In this document: positions 8,293 through 17,312 of the stretch, in pieces
How positions within the stretch are numbered: position 1 is the first letter of the stretch
Layout of the letters: every line of letters begins with the position of its first letter
NCBI GenBank assembly: GCA_021296235.1
Contig: JAGWAS010000008.1
Span: 62,780-126,779 of the forward strand
Source: Paracoccaceae bacterium
GTDB lineage: Bacteria; Pseudomonadota; Alphaproteobacteria; Rhodobacterales; Rhodobacteraceae
Direction of reading: 5' to 3'
DNA length: 64,000 bases
Program-made: the position numbers and the translations under genes
The notes under the pieces: generated by a model
The model's database searches: none
What the model was told of the DNA's origin: nothing
What the model saw: the letters and a program-made list of their open reading frames with translations, nothing else

Positions 8293-9936
8293 TCATGCGC
8301 CTTGGGCTCTCTTGTAAACAACCCTGCCGCCGAGAATTGTTTCCAATACCGAAATGTCCCTGATCGCGTCATTGTTCCCGAGTGGGTCGGAAGACAGGAT
8401 CGAGAAATCCGCACGTTTTCCCACTTCGATGCTGCCGCGTTCACTCTCCTGGAATACCTGCCAGGCCGCATCGATGGTATGTGCCTTCAGCGCTTCCCGG
8501 GCGGAAATCCGCTGGTGTGGCCCGAGCACCCGCCCCGCCGCCGTCATTCTTTGCACTGCGCACCACATGAGGTGCAACGGCAACATTGGAGTAACCGTTG
8601 TGTCATTGTGGATGGTGTAGCGAAGCCCCCTCTCCGCCGCCCAACCCGCCGGCGAAATGTTGGCGGCGCGCTCCGGTCCGAGGCTGACGTCGTGATGATA
8701 TTCTCCCCAGTAGTGGACATGTGCGGTAAAGAAGCTCACGGACATTCCAAGCTCGGCCAGCCGGTCCAACTGGTCCGAGCGCAGGGTCTGCGCATGAATC
8801 AGCGTATGGCGGTGATCATCTCGCGGGGTGTGTTCCAGCACGCGGGCCATTGCCTCAAGAACGATGTCCGCAGTTGCGTCCCCGTTGGCATGGATGTGCA
8901 GCTGAAAGCCTGCATTGTGAAGGGGAAGCATCCTCTTACACATGTCCTCGACTGTGATCGACGGTTTGCAACAGTACGAAGGATCACCGTTCAAGGGGCG
9001 GTGGTATGGCTTCGTGAGGCACGCCGTCTGAATGTGGATCGAACCATCTGCGAAGAGCTTCCTCGGACCGAAAATGACTGACTGGCTTGCGGGGTCGGTG
9101 AACCCAAGCTCTCCGTTCGTGAATTGCGGCTCCAAAAAACCGGCCGGGAGCACCATGACACCCACGCGTCCGTCATCGGGTTTCGTCGCCAGATCGCAAA
9201 AGTATTTGAGCAGCGTTTCGGGTGCCCACGCGTTCTGGGCAAAGGTAACGCCTTCGGAAAGATACTCTTCACTGGCCAATTTCACAGCAGCATGAAACCT
9301 CTCAAGATTCATCATGAACTCTGTATCACCCATTGCGCCCATCGCCGCCATTCCCGTCAGCAGGCCATCAAGGCGGCCGGACTCGTGAATGCGGCCGAGC
9401 ATGCCTCCCGCGGGGTCAGCAGATGACTCATCCACACCCCTGAAGGCGAGTGCGAGGGAATTCGCAACTCCGGCGTGCCCGGTGAAATGGCTCAACCAGA
9501 TGGGATGCCTCGTCGAAACCCGGTCCAACTCGTCGCGGGTGGGATACCTCGCACCGGAAAATCCAGCCGGATCGAAGCGGGCGGCAATGATCCAGTCTCC
9601 GGGAGGGGTTTTGCGCGCCCTTTCGGCAAGCCGCTCAAAAAGCTTCTCAAGCGAATCGCAGTTGCCAATCGGAGGAGGCGCAACATCCACCCTGAACAGC
9701 GCAAGGAACCCGGAATCCGGGAAATGTCCATGTGGATCAACAAATCCCGGAATCATTGTCCGTCCGGAAAGATTGTGCCTCTTGGCACCGGCGAAGGCCT
9801 GCGCTTCGACATCAGCCAGCTTGCCGACTGCGAGAATTCGCCCACCCCCGGTGAGAACCGCCTCAGCAATTGTGAAATTCTCATCCACCGTCAGGATGTT
9901 GCCGTTGAAGTAGAGCGTTTGGCCGTTCCATTCCAC
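8293..9936 (-). CDS. Metal-dependent amidohydrolase, YtcJ-like
   Basis: A 547-residue amidohydrolase-superfamily protein. It has an N-terminal beta-sandwich strand (NGNILTVDENF), the metal-binding HxH in GFVDPHGHF (His69, His71), and later barrel motifs LHIHANGDA and LIHAQTL that supply further metal and catalytic residues. The C-terminal SIEVGKRADFSIL strand is typical of the family. YtcJ-like enzymes hydrolyse N-formyl, N-acyl or other amide substrates; the actual substrate here is unknown. The gene is convergent with the MlrC-like gene (18 bases apart) and divergent from the CocE-like gene (144 bases), so it belongs to the same locus but not the same transcript. Confidence 0.88.
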   Translation of the reverse strand: MEWNGQTLYFNGNILTVDENFTIAEAVLTGGGRILAVGKLADVEAQAFAGAKRHNLSGRTMIPGFVDPHGHFPDSGFLALFRVDVAPPPIGNCDSLEKLFERLAERARKTPPGDWIIAARFDPAGFSGARYPTRDELDRVSTRHPIWLSHFTGHAGVANSLALAFRGVDESSADPAGGMLGRIHESGRLDGLLTGMAAMGAMGDTEFMMNLERFHAAVKLASEEYLSEGVTFAQNAWAPETLLKYFCDLATKPDDGRVGVMVLPAGFLEPQFTNGELGFTDPASQSVIFGPRKLFADGSIHIQTACLTKPYHRPLNGDPSYCCKPSITVEDMCKRMLPLHNAGFQLHIHANGDATADIVLEAMARVLEHTPRDDHRHTLIHAQTLRSDQLDRLAELGMSVSFFTAHVHYWGEYHHDVSLGPERAANISPAGWAAERGLRYTIHNDTTVTPMLPLHLMWCAVQRMTAAGRVLGPHQRISAREALKAHTIDAAWQVFQESERGSIEVGKRADFSILSSDPLGNNDAIRDISVLETILGGRVVYKRAQGA

Positions 9937-10012
9937 GAAGATGGACCTCCCGGTTCGGCATGGGAGTCACCACTCTTGCCACCGCCACACGGGTTTGCAA
10001 GGCCACATCCCA

Positions 10013-10041
10013 TTGACAGCCTGCAGTGAACGGTGAAATCT
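10013..10041 (+). promoter_or_regulatory. Weak candidate promoter for the CocE-like gene
   Basis: A perfect TTGACA at 10013 with a poor -10 (AAATCT) 17 bases on, 40 bases before the start codon. The -35 is convincing and the -10 is not. Confidence 0.25.
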
Positions 10042-10080
10042 GCAATGTGAATATGCGATCCCCGCTGGTGTGAGGTCCGA

Positions 10081-12099
10081 ATGGAGTTCGTCAAACAGTT
10101 TCCAAGGAATGTAAGAGTCATCAATGAAAGCTGGATAATGCTCTCTGACGGTGTCCGGCTCTCCGCAAAGATATGGCTGCCTGATGACGCCGAAAACGAT
10201 CCCGTGCCCGCAATCCTGGAGTATCTTCCTTACCGTTACCAGGATGGCACTGCGGACAGGGATGCATTGACACACCCCTATTTTGCCGGCCACGGCTATG
10301 CGGCGGTCCGCGTAGACATGCGCGGTTCCGGCAATTCAGAAGGCGTGATGCTCGGCGAGTATCTGAAGCAGGAACAGGATGATGCGCTTGAGATCATTGA
10401 GTGGATAACCAGTCAGAACTGGTGTTCCGGCGCCGTCGGCATGATTGGCATATCATGGGGCGGGTTCAATGGTCTCCAAATTGCGGCACGGCAACCTGCG
10501 GCGCTGAAGGCCGTAGTCTCGATCTGTTCCACCGATGACCGCTACAGCGATGACATTCACTTCATGGGTGGTTCCATGCTTTGCGACAATATCGCGTGGT
10601 CGACCTTCATGTTCTCGCTCAATACGACCCCTCCCGATCCGCGCCTGTTGGGAAACAACTGGCAAGAAGTTTGGCTCGACCGCCTCAGGGAAAGTGGGCT
10701 TTGGCTGACGGACTGGCTTGAGCATCAGCACCGCGATGAATTCTACAGGCACGGATCAGTCTGCGAAAACTACGAAGACATCAAAGCTGCCGTTTATGCT
10801 GTTGGCGGCTGGGCTGACGGATACTCCAACTCGGTTTTCCGGCTGCTTTCGAACCTCTCGTCACCCTGCAAGGGTCTGATTGGGCCTTGGGCGCACAAAT
10901 ATCCGCATTTCGCGAAACCTGGACCTGCCATCGGGTTTCTCCAAGAGTGCCTGAGGTGGTGGGACCACTGGCTGAAGGGAGAGGAGAACGGCACCATGGA
11001 TGAGCCGCAACTCCGATTTTGGATGCAGGATTCGGTGGCACCGAAGACTCACCATGAGTACCGGCCGGGCCGGTGGCTTGCCGAGGAACAGTGGCCCTCC
11101 CCGCACATCGGAAGCCGGGTTCTTTTCCTCAATGAACACACCCTTTTGCCTGAAGCCGGAGAACCAGCTGTTTTGCCAATCTCATCCCCGGAAACAGTTG
11201 GGCTTGCCAGCGGCGCCTGGTGCCCGCACGGGGAATTCCCGGATCAGGCTTCGGACCAACGTGCGGAAGCCGGTGGTTCCCTGAATTTCGAAACGGCACC
11301 ACTTGAGTCAGACTTGGAAATTCTTGGGGCACCTGTTGTTGATATTGACGTTTCCTGCGATCGGTCTTCCGGTCAGATCGTCGCATGTCTGAACGAGGTG
11401 CTTCCCGGCGGTGCCGCGAACCGCATCACTTATGGAATTCTGAACCTGACTCACCGCAACAGCCACGAGACTCCGGAACCGCTGGTTGCCGACAGGGAAT
11501 ACCGGGTTCGGATCCGGTTGAATGCAATCGCACACCGGTTCGCCGCCGGCAACCGCATCAGATTGTCCCTTTCCACGGCATATTGGCCGACCGTCTGGCC
11601 TTCTCCTGAAAAGGTTACGCTGCGGGTTCGAACCGCTTCAAGCACGCTGACTTTGCCGGAGCGTTCGAACAGGCAAACCGATCATGACATTCCGGAGTTC
11701 CCTGAACCGGAAGCCGCACCACCGCTCAGCAAGACCGTGCTCCGCAAGCCGTCTTCCGATTGGACGATCACCGAAGACATGCAGACCGGCAACGTTGTTG
11801 TGGATCAGTGGTTCGACGAAGGCGAGGTGATCTACGACGAGCATGATGGATGGAACGTTGATTCGACGCACCACGAAACTTTCACCATTCACCCGAACGA
11901 TCCGTCATCAGCGAGATGCGATTTCACTTGGACGGAGGCGTTTTCGCGCGGTGCCTGGAATATGTCGTCAAGAACCCGCACGACGGTGACCTCGACGCCA
12001 ACACACTTTCTGCTCGAAGCCATACTTGAAGCCCGTCTCGGCGGGAAAATCGTGCATGACCAAAAATGGAAAAGGTCTTTCAAGCGCAGGCTGGTCTGA
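10081..12099 (+). CDS. CocE/NonD-family hydrolase (X-Pro dipeptidyl-peptidase-like)
   Basis: A 672-residue serine hydrolase of the CocE/NonD (S15) class, which cleaves esters, amides or X-Pro peptides. The ATG at 10081 follows a GAGG ribosome site. The alpha/beta domain shows the RVDMRGSGNSEG segment, the nucleophile Ser125 in GISWGGFNG, and LRWWDHWLKG, the conserved helix near the catalytic His region. The C-terminal half is the jelly-roll domain typical of the family (RVRIRLNAIAHRFAAGNRIR). No signal peptide is seen. It closes the hydrolase group next to the peptide-type transporter and faces the end of the rplQ operon. Confidence 0.88.
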   Translation: MEFVKQFPRNVRVINESWIMLSDGVRLSAKIWLPDDAENDPVPAILEYLPYRYQDGTADRDALTHPYFAGHGYAAVRVDMRGSGNSEGVMLGEYLKQEQDDALEIIEWITSQNWCSGAVGMIGISWGGFNGLQIAARQPAALKAVVSICSTDDRYSDDIHFMGGSMLCDNIAWSTFMFSLNTTPPDPRLLGNNWQEVWLDRLRESGLWLTDWLEHQHRDEFYRHGSVCENYEDIKAAVYAVGGWADGYSNSVFRLLSNLSSPCKGLIGPWAHKYPHFAKPGPAIGFLQECLRWWDHWLKGEENGTMDEPQLRFWMQDSVAPKTHHEYRPGRWLAEEQWPSPHIGSRVLFLNEHTLLPEAGEPAVLPISSPETVGLASGAWCPHGEFPDQASDQRAEAGGSLNFETAPLESDLEILGAPVVDIDVSCDRSSGQIVACLNEVLPGGAANRITYGILNLTHRNSHETPEPLVADREYRVRIRLNAIAHRFAAGNRIRLSLSTAYWPTVWPSPEKVTLRVRTASSTLTLPERSNRQTDHDIPEFPEPEAAPPLSKTVLRKPSSDWTITEDMQTGNVVVDQWFDEGEVIYDEHDGWNVDSTHHETFTIHPNDPSSARCDFTWTEAFSRGAWNMSSRTRTTVTSTPTHFLLEAILEARLGGKIVHDQKWKRSFKRRLV

Positions 12100-12342
12100 A
12101 GCCGCGACGGCCACAACCGGCCAATCCTGAATGAATCGGATCAAATTGAGCTGGCAACAATTCGCCAGAAGTTCAATGGCACGACTGGTGGCGCATGCCT
12201 CATGGTGAAGAAATCGCGCGGATCAACGCGCGAGCAGGCCAGCTTTGGGCATTGATCGCAGTTCGCCTTATCACGGCCGAGCACCTACAGGGTCAAAGCC
12301 CTGCGCAATCATTGTCTCGGCGTCAATGCCGCAGACGGCGAA

Positions 12343-12771
12343 TCACCCGCTGGAATCGGCTTGGGATTCCTCGGTGGCATCAGCGGCCTTGTCTGCTGCA
12401 CCCTTTTGATCCGGATCCCTGTCGACCAGCTCAATGACCGCCATCGGCGCCATGTCGCCATAACGGTGGCCAGCCTTCATAATGCGGACATATCCACCGT
12501 CCCGTTCGCTGTAGCGGGGACCGAGGACGGCGAAGAGTTTTGAAACATGCTTGTCCTGCTTCAATCTGGACGCTGCCAATCGCCGCGCGTGCAGATCACC
12601 CCTCTTGCCCAGCGTAATGAGCTTTTCAACGATCGGCCTCAATTCCTTGGCCTTGGGCAGCGTTGTGCTGATCTGCTCATGCTCAATCAGCGAGCCCGCC
12701 ATGTTGGCAAACATGGCTTTTCTGTGCTCGCTGGTCCTGTTCAACCGGCGATAGCCGTTCCCGTGCCGCAT
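12343..12771 (-). CDS. rplQ: 50S ribosomal protein L17
   Basis: Component of the large subunit at the exit-tunnel side, 142 residues. The N-terminus [17 protein letters not shown] and the [14 protein letters not shown] segment are diagnostic. About 20 residues at the C-terminus ([20 protein letters not shown]) form a low-complexity Ala/Asp/Glu tail beyond the usual core. It is the last gene of the rpsM-rpsK-rpoA-rplQ operon, 89 bases after rpoA. I see no T-rich terminator in the 240 bases before the convergent CocE-like gene. Confidence 0.97.
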   Translation of the reverse strand: MRHGNGYRRLNRTSEHRKAMFANMAGSLIEHEQISTTLPKAKELRPIVEKLITLGKRGDLHARRLAASRLKQDKHVSKLFAVLGPRYSERDGGYVRIMKAGHRYGDMAPMAVIELVDRDPDQKGAADKAADATEESQADSSG

Positions 12772-12860
12772 ATCATCTCACTCTCTTGCCAATCCCGGAA
12801 CCGGGCTGCAACCGCATCGGAACCGTGGCTCTAATTTTGCCGGCGGGCGAAGTCAATCTC

Positions 12861-13877
12861 TCAGAAGTCGCCTTCATGCTTTTTTGCCAGCTCCTCAATG
12901 TTCTCCGGGGGCCAGCCCTTGGTGTCCATGCCGAGATGCAACTGCATGTGCGCAAGCACCTCTTTGATTTCATTCAGCGATTTCCGGCCAAAATTCGGTG
13001 TCCTGAGCATCTCGGGTTCCGATTTCTGAACCAGATCGCCGATATAGACGATATTGTCGTTCTTGAGGCAGTTGGCCGAGCGGACGGAAAGCTCAAGTTC
13101 GTCCACCTTCTTGAGGAATTTCGGATTGAATTCAAACTCATCATCCTCCTCATCCTCCTCCTCAATCTGCGGCTCCTGAAAATTGACGAACGGCTTGAGT
13201 TGCTCCTGAATAATCCGGGCCGCCAGTGCCACGGCATCCTCCGGCGAAACAGATCCGTCGGTCTCCAGCTTTATCGTGAGCCTGTCGTAATCGAGAACCT
13301 GACCTTCCCTTGTGGGCTGAACGTCATAGGAGACCCTGCGAATGGGGGAGAAAATTGCATCAATCGGAATATAGCCGATTGCCGCCTCGTCCTGCAGGTT
13401 GCGGTCCGCCGAGACGTATCCCTTTCCGCTGTCCACCGTCAGTTCCATCCTGAGTGAGGCACCCTCGTCGAGATGGCAAATCACATGCCTCTTGTTCAAC
13501 ACCTCGATTCCGGCCGTCGTTGCGATGTCCCCCGCAAGCACGGCTCCTGCCTTGCTGGCACTTAGAGTTACGCGTCGCGGTCCTTCAACCTCCATGCGCA
13601 GAAACGTATCCTTGAGGTTGAGCACAATGTCGGTCACATCTTCGCGCACACCCGGAATTGATGAAAATTCGTGCAAAACGCCATCAATCTGAGCGCTGGT
13701 TATGGCAGCGCCCTGCAATGACGACATCAGGACACGCCTCAATGCGTTCCCGAGCGTCAATCCCAAACCCCGTTCCAAGGGCTCAATGACGATGGTCGCC
13801 TGCCGCTCCCGGTCGTGCCCGGAAACAACTTCGTACTTTTTTGGCCTGATAAGGGCGTTCCAGTTCTGTTGGATCAT
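12861..13877 (-). CDS. rpoA: DNA-directed RNA polymerase alpha subunit
   Basis: Assembly platform of RNA polymerase and contact for UP elements and activators, 338 residues. The N-terminal dimerisation domain runs to about residue 235 ([23 protein letters not shown] motif region). A strongly acidic linker ([12 protein letters not shown]) follows, then the C-terminal DNA-binding domain ([29 protein letters not shown]). Length and domain order are normal. It is translated from an ATG with 95 bases between rpsK and rpoA. Confidence 0.98.
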   Translation of the reverse strand: MIQQNWNALIRPKKYEVVSGHDRERQATIVIEPLERGLGLTLGNALRRVLMSSLQGAAITSAQIDGVLHEFSSIPGVREDVTDIVLNLKDTFLRMEVEGPRRVTLSASKAGAVLAGDIATTAGIEVLNKRHVICHLDEGASLRMELTVDSGKGYVSADRNLQDEAAIGYIPIDAIFSPIRRVSYDVQPTREGQVLDYDRLTIKLETDGSVSPEDAVALAARIIQEQLKPFVNFQEPQIEEEDEEDDEFEFNPKFLKKVDELELSVRSANCLKNDNIVYIGDLVQKSEPEMLRTPNFGRKSLNEIKEVLAHMQLHLGMDTKGWPPENIEELAKKHEGDF

Positions 13878-13972
13878 TTGTTGTCAATCTCCATGCTTGT
13901 TCCCGGCCCGATCCGGGGCCAGGAATGTTCCGAGAAAAACTTGAAATGCCGGGCTGGCCGGCAGGTCGGCGT

Positions 13973-14362
13973 TCAGACCCTGCGTCGCTTTGGCGGTCTG
14001 CAGCCGTTGTGTGCGATTGGGGTTACGTCGCGGATGGCAGTGATCGTGAACCCTGCCGCCGCCAGCGCACGCAGGGCACTTTCCCTGCCCGAACCGGGCC
14101 CCTGAACCTCAACCTCCAATGTCTTGACACCGTGCTCCATCGCCTTGCGGCCGGCATCCTCAGCAGCAAGCTGGGCGGCGTAAGGGGTTGACTTGCGCGA
14201 ACCCTTGAAGCCCATCGTTCCCGCAGAGGACCAGGCAATTGCGTTGCCCTGCACATCGGAGATCAGAATCTTCGTGTTGTTGAACGAGGAATTGACGTGG
14301 GCCACCCCCGTCGCAATGTTCTTGCGCTCCTTGCGCCGAACGCGCGTCCTGTCGACTGCCAA
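13973..14362 (-). CDS. rpsK: 30S ribosomal protein S11 (TTG start)
   Basis: Platform protein of the small subunit, 129 residues. Family motifs are [18 protein letters not shown] and the C-terminal [18 protein letters not shown]. The codon at the conserved N-terminus (before AVDRTRVRR) is TTG, preceded by a GGAG site eight bases upstream, so this is a genuine TTG start. It lies 12 bases after rpsM, which also starts with TTG. Confidence 0.97.
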   Translation of the reverse strand: MAVDRTRVRRKERKNIATGVAHVNSSFNNTKILISDVQGNAIAWSSAGTMGFKGSRKSTPYAAQLAAEDAGRKAMEHGVKTLEVEVQGPGSGRESALRALAAAGFTITAIRDVTPIAHNGCRPPKRRRV

Positions 14363-14374
14363 TTTTCTACTCCG

Positions 14375-14743
14375 CTATTTCTTCTTGCCGGCGATCGGTC
14401 TTGCCGGCCCTTTTCGTGTTCTTCCGTTGGTGTGAGTGCGTTGTCCCCGGGTCGGCAATCCCCGCCGATGCCGCAGTCCCCGGTAGCACCCGAGATCCAT
14501 CATGCGCTTGATGTTCATCTGAACGTCGCGTCGCAGATCCCCTTCAAGCATATAGTTGCGATCCAAATGCTCGCGCAGCGCCATGACTTCCATGTCATTG
14601 AGTTCGTTGACCCTGCGGGACCGGTCAATCCCCACGGCATCGCAAATTCTGCGGGCCGATGAATGGCCGATTCCGTGAATGCTGGTCAGGGCTATCGGCA
14701 CCCGCTTCCTGGTGGGTATGTTCACCCCCGCAATTCGCGCCAA
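14375..14743 (-). CDS. rpsM: 30S ribosomal protein S13 (TTG start)
   Basis: Head protein of the small subunit that contacts P-site tRNA and the subunit bridge, 122 residues. It begins [19 protein letters not shown] after a TTG start with an AAAGGA site seven bases upstream, and ends with the basic [23 protein letters not shown] tail region. In alphaproteobacteria this gene normally follows adk. Here it is the first gene of a separate four-gene operon with its own promoter at 14894-14922, about 9.5 kb from adk. Confidence 0.97.
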   Translation of the reverse strand: MARIAGVNIPTRKRVPIALTSIHGIGHSSARRICDAVGIDRSRRVNELNDMEVMALREHLDRNYMLEGDLRRDVQMNIKRMMDLGCYRGLRHRRGLPTRGQRTHTNGRTRKGPARPIAGKKK

Positions 14744-14893
14744 ATTTCTGTCCTTTCAAAATTGTTCGATCAACGCACGCCCTCCGAGCGGCACACGGTT
14801 GTTTGGCCGCGTTCAATCCGGATTGCCGGGCCAGCGATGTTTCAGGGACGTTAGCGAGATCGAGACAGAGTCATCCAGTGGTTGGGAAGAAGG

Positions 14894-14922
14894 CAAATAG
14901 TTGCTATCCCGTTGCCGGTCAA
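14894..14922 (-). promoter_or_regulatory. Promoter of the detached rpsM-rpsK-rpoA-rplQ operon
   Basis: Read on the minus strand: TTGACC (14922-14917), a 17-base spacer, and TATTTG (14899-14894). This matches the rpsL promoter at 40308-40336 in spacing and -10, and in five of six -35 bases. Transcription should start near 14887, giving a leader of about 145 bases. Confidence 0.75.
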
Positions 14923-15326
14923 CCAAAATCTCGATCAAAACCTTGCGCGCCGGAAAGAGTTTCACGCAATCACGGTGCGATCAGCTCAAATTCGGCAATG
15001 TGCTGGAATCCAGTCGTGGCCGGAATGGCAACAAGCCCGAACGGCAGCGACATAAGCGGTTTTTCGGGTTTCGCGGCGCAAGCGTTGACTTGGCCACTCT
15101 GAACAGGTCGCCCACACGATTCGGTTGGAGGTTCAGCGACAGGCTTCGTTCCGAATCGGCGGCAAATTCGATGAGAACCGAATGAAAGGCAAGGCAACGC
15201 GAATCCGGGTTGCCGCCTTCGGTGGTGTCTTGATCGTTCCTCTTTCCTTATGTCAATGCAGGTTGCCGCAAAACACCTCGCGCAGCCATCTTCAACTTCA
15301 GTGGCGCTCGGGGTGCAGGCTTGCGC

Positions 15327-15354
15327 TTGCCAAATTGCACAGTCATGTTAATTT
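15327..15354 (+). promoter_or_regulatory. Candidate promoter of the NitT/TauT-type ABC operon
   Basis: TTGCCA, a 16-base spacer and TAATTT, about 88 bases before the ATG at 15442. Four of six -35 positions and four of six -10 positions match the sigma-70 consensus. Confidence 0.4.
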
Positions 15355-15441
15355 GGTGCTTTGAATTCGGGTGTCTGCCTTGAGTTCACAGCTGGGCAAT
15401 GCTCTCATTCGTCAAGTCACCTACAAGAAGGAATATGCCTC

Positions 15442-16446
15442 ATGTTATACCGAACCATCTTGGCACTTGCCGGCATTGTGGCCGCTTCGGCCGCAACCGC
15501 GCAGGAAAAAATGCCATTTGCCTTGGATTGGAAATTTGAAGGACCATCGGCACCCTACTTTGCTGCAATTGATAACGGCCATTTCGCGGCAGCCGGTCTT
15601 GATGTCGAAATCAGCGCCGGGCAGGGTTCGCTTGACGCGATTCCGAAGGTTGCAACCGGAGCATTTCCGGTCGGATTTGCTGACATCAACAGCCTCATCA
15701 AGTTTCTGGACCAAAATCCGGGCGCGCCGGTTACCGCTGTCATGATGATCTACGACAAGCCTCCATTTGCGGTGGTTGGACGCAAGAGCCAAGGTGTCAT
15801 GGTACCGAAGGATCTTGAAGGTCGCGTGCTGGGTGCACCACCACCGGATGGCGCCTGGGCACAGTTTCCCGCATTCGCGACGGCAAATGATCTTGATGTT
15901 TCGAAGATCACCGTTGAGCCAGTGGGTTTCCCGACCCGGGAGCCGATGCTGGCGGAAGGCAAGGTCGACGCAGTTACCGGCTTTTCGTTCTCATCGTTTC
16001 TGAATTTGGTGCGCCTTGGTGTTCCCGAGGATGACATCTCAACCATTCTCATGGCGGATTACGGGCTTGCGCTCTATGGAAACGCCATCATCGTTAACAC
16101 CGAATTCGCCGCGGACAATCCGGACCTGGTGAAGAGTTTCCTCGCAGCCGTCGCCATGGGCTGGAAGGATGCGATCGCCGATCCGGATGCAGCCATTGCA
16201 TCCCTGACCGAACGCAACCCAGCTGCGGATGCCGCACTTGAAAAGCGCCGGTTGATGTTGGCGGTCGACGCAAACGTTATGACCGACTACGTCATGGCCA
16301 ACGGGCTGGGAGGTGTGGACCCGGACCGCATGGCGAAGGCGCTGGAACAGTTTGCTGAAACCTATGAGTTTCAGGGCGAACCGGACGCATCGCTCTATTT
16401 CACCGATGTCTACCTTCCCGACAGCGGTGGATTCATGATCAATTGA
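15442..16446 (+). CDS. ABC transporter, NitT/TauT-type (NMT1/ThiY-like) substrate-binding protein
   Basis: A periplasmic binding protein, 334 residues from the ATG at 15442 (AAGGAA site ten bases upstream). The frame is open upstream, but only this start places a clean Sec signal peptide at the N-terminus (hydrophobic 5-17, cleavage near ATA-QEK). The mature start ALDWKFEGPSAPYFAAIDNGHF is the classic NMT1/SsuA opening (ligand-facing aromatic residues, then the GHF helix). Family ligands include nitrate, sulfonates and pyrimidine precursors; I cannot choose among them, and no TPP riboswitch is visible. It is the first gene of a binding protein-ATPase-permease operon. Confidence 0.9.
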   Translation: MLYRTILALAGIVAASAATAQEKMPFALDWKFEGPSAPYFAAIDNGHFAAAGLDVEISAGQGSLDAIPKVATGAFPVGFADINSLIKFLDQNPGAPVTAVMMIYDKPPFAVVGRKSQGVMVPKDLEGRVLGAPPPDGAWAQFPAFATANDLDVSKITVEPVGFPTREPMLAEGKVDAVTGFSFSSFLNLVRLGVPEDDISTILMADYGLALYGNAIIVNTEFAADNPDLVKSFLAAVAMGWKDAIADPDAAIASLTERNPAADAALEKRRLMLAVDANVMTDYVMANGLGGVDPDRMAKALEQFAETYEFQGEPDASLYFTDVYLPDSGGFMIN

Positions 16447-16451
16447 ACTGT

Positions 16452-16475
16452 TGCGGGCCCCGCGAGGGGCCCGCA
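16452..16475 (+). terminator. GC-rich hairpin after the second binding-protein gene
   Basis: A perfect 10-bp stem (16452-16461 with 16466-16475) around a GCGA tetraloop, five bases after the binding-protein stop. No T-run follows. It lies inside the upstream extension of the next reading frame, which argues that the ATPase starts after it (TTG 16509). Confidence 0.65.
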
Positions 16476-16508
16476 TCAACCAAGTTCGAATCAATCACGG
16501 CAGCATCT

Positions 16509-17312
16509 TTGTCCGGTCTGATCGACATCAGGGACGTTACCCATGCCTATGTCACGGAATCCGGCCCCCTGCCGGTTCTGCGCGACCTCAGCATAGCAAT
16601 TCCTGAAGGCGGATTTGTAGCCGTTGTTGGTCCTTCCGGGTGCGGAAAGTCAACGCTGACGCGGCTGATCGCCGGTCTGATGAAACCGGACAGCGGTGAG
16701 GTCTGGTTGCATGGCGAGAAAGTCACCAGCCCCCGTTCGACCGTGGGAATGGCTTTTCAGAATCCCGTGCTGCTGGAATGGCGTTCAATACTCAAGAACG
16801 TCATGCTGCCCCTGGAAATCGTGCCGACCACGCTTACCCGCCGGGAGCAGGAGGAGCGCGCCCGCAAACTTCTGTCTCTTGTCGGCCTTGATGGATTTGA
16901 GGACAAGCGTCCCTCGGAACTCTCAGGCGGAATGCGTCAGCGCGCTTCACTCTGCCGTGCGCTCGTGCATCAGCCGAATGTCCTGGTACTGGACGAGCCG
17001 TTTGGGGCCCTTGATGCTTTCACCCGCGAGGATCTGTGGATGACGATGCACAACCTGAAGGCCGAAGAACCATTCACCGGCGTCATGATCACACACGATC
17101 TCAGGGAGTCGATCTTTCTGGCCGATCAGGTGGTTGTTCTCTCCGGGCGGCCCGCAACAACGCAACATGTAATGGATGTGCCATCCACCGGGCCTCGCGT
17201 GCTGGATGATCTCTACACACCCGAAGCCGCGGAACGGCTCAACATCCTGCGTCGGCAAATTGAGATCGCTCAAGGACGGGCACCCGCGGATGCAGGGGGC
17301 ACAGTGTCATGA
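16509..17312 (+). CDS. ABC transporter ATP-binding protein, NitT/TauT type
   Basis: Single-cassette ATPase of the SsuB/TauB class, 267 residues from a TTG at 16509. The frame stays open back to 16443, but that stretch contains the hairpin and does not resemble the family, so the later start is preferred. Motifs: Walker A GPSGCGKST (about residues 42-50), Q-loop FQNPVLLEWRS, signature LSGGMRQR, Walker B VLVLDEPFGALD, and switch His in THDLRES. The stop overlaps the permease start (ATGA), showing translational coupling. Confidence 0.92.
   Translation: MSGLIDIRDVTHAYVTESGPLPVLRDLSIAIPEGGFVAVVGPSGCGKSTLTRLIAGLMKPDSGEVWLHGEKVTSPRSTVGMAFQNPVLLEWRSILKNVMLPLEIVPTTLTRREQEERARKLLSLVGLDGFEDKRPSELSGGMRQRASLCRALVHQPNVLVLDEPFGALDAFTREDLWMTMHNLKAEEPFTGVMITHDLRESIFLADQVVVLSGRPATTQHVMDVPSTGPRVLDDLYTPEAAERLNILRRQIEIAQGRAPADAGGTVS

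Larger units (their letters stand above)
14744..15441. other. Divergent intergenic region between rpsM and the NitT/TauT operon
   Basis: About 700 bases without a recognisable gene. It holds a strong minus-strand promoter for the rpsM operon (14894-14922), giving a leader of about 145 bases, and a weaker plus-strand promoter candidate at 15327-15354. I looked for a TPP riboswitch because NitT/TauT-like systems can import thiamine precursors, and did not see its CTGAGA core. The middle part (15000-15300) shows nothing I can name. Confidence 0.5.

Noticed and set aside
14744..15441. A TPP riboswitch ahead of the NitT/TauT importer
   Set aside because: No CTGAGA core or typical stems could be found.
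16443..16508. Earlier start of the NitT/TauT ATPase
   Set aside because: The extension overlaps the binding-protein stop and contains the hairpin. Residues do not match the family.
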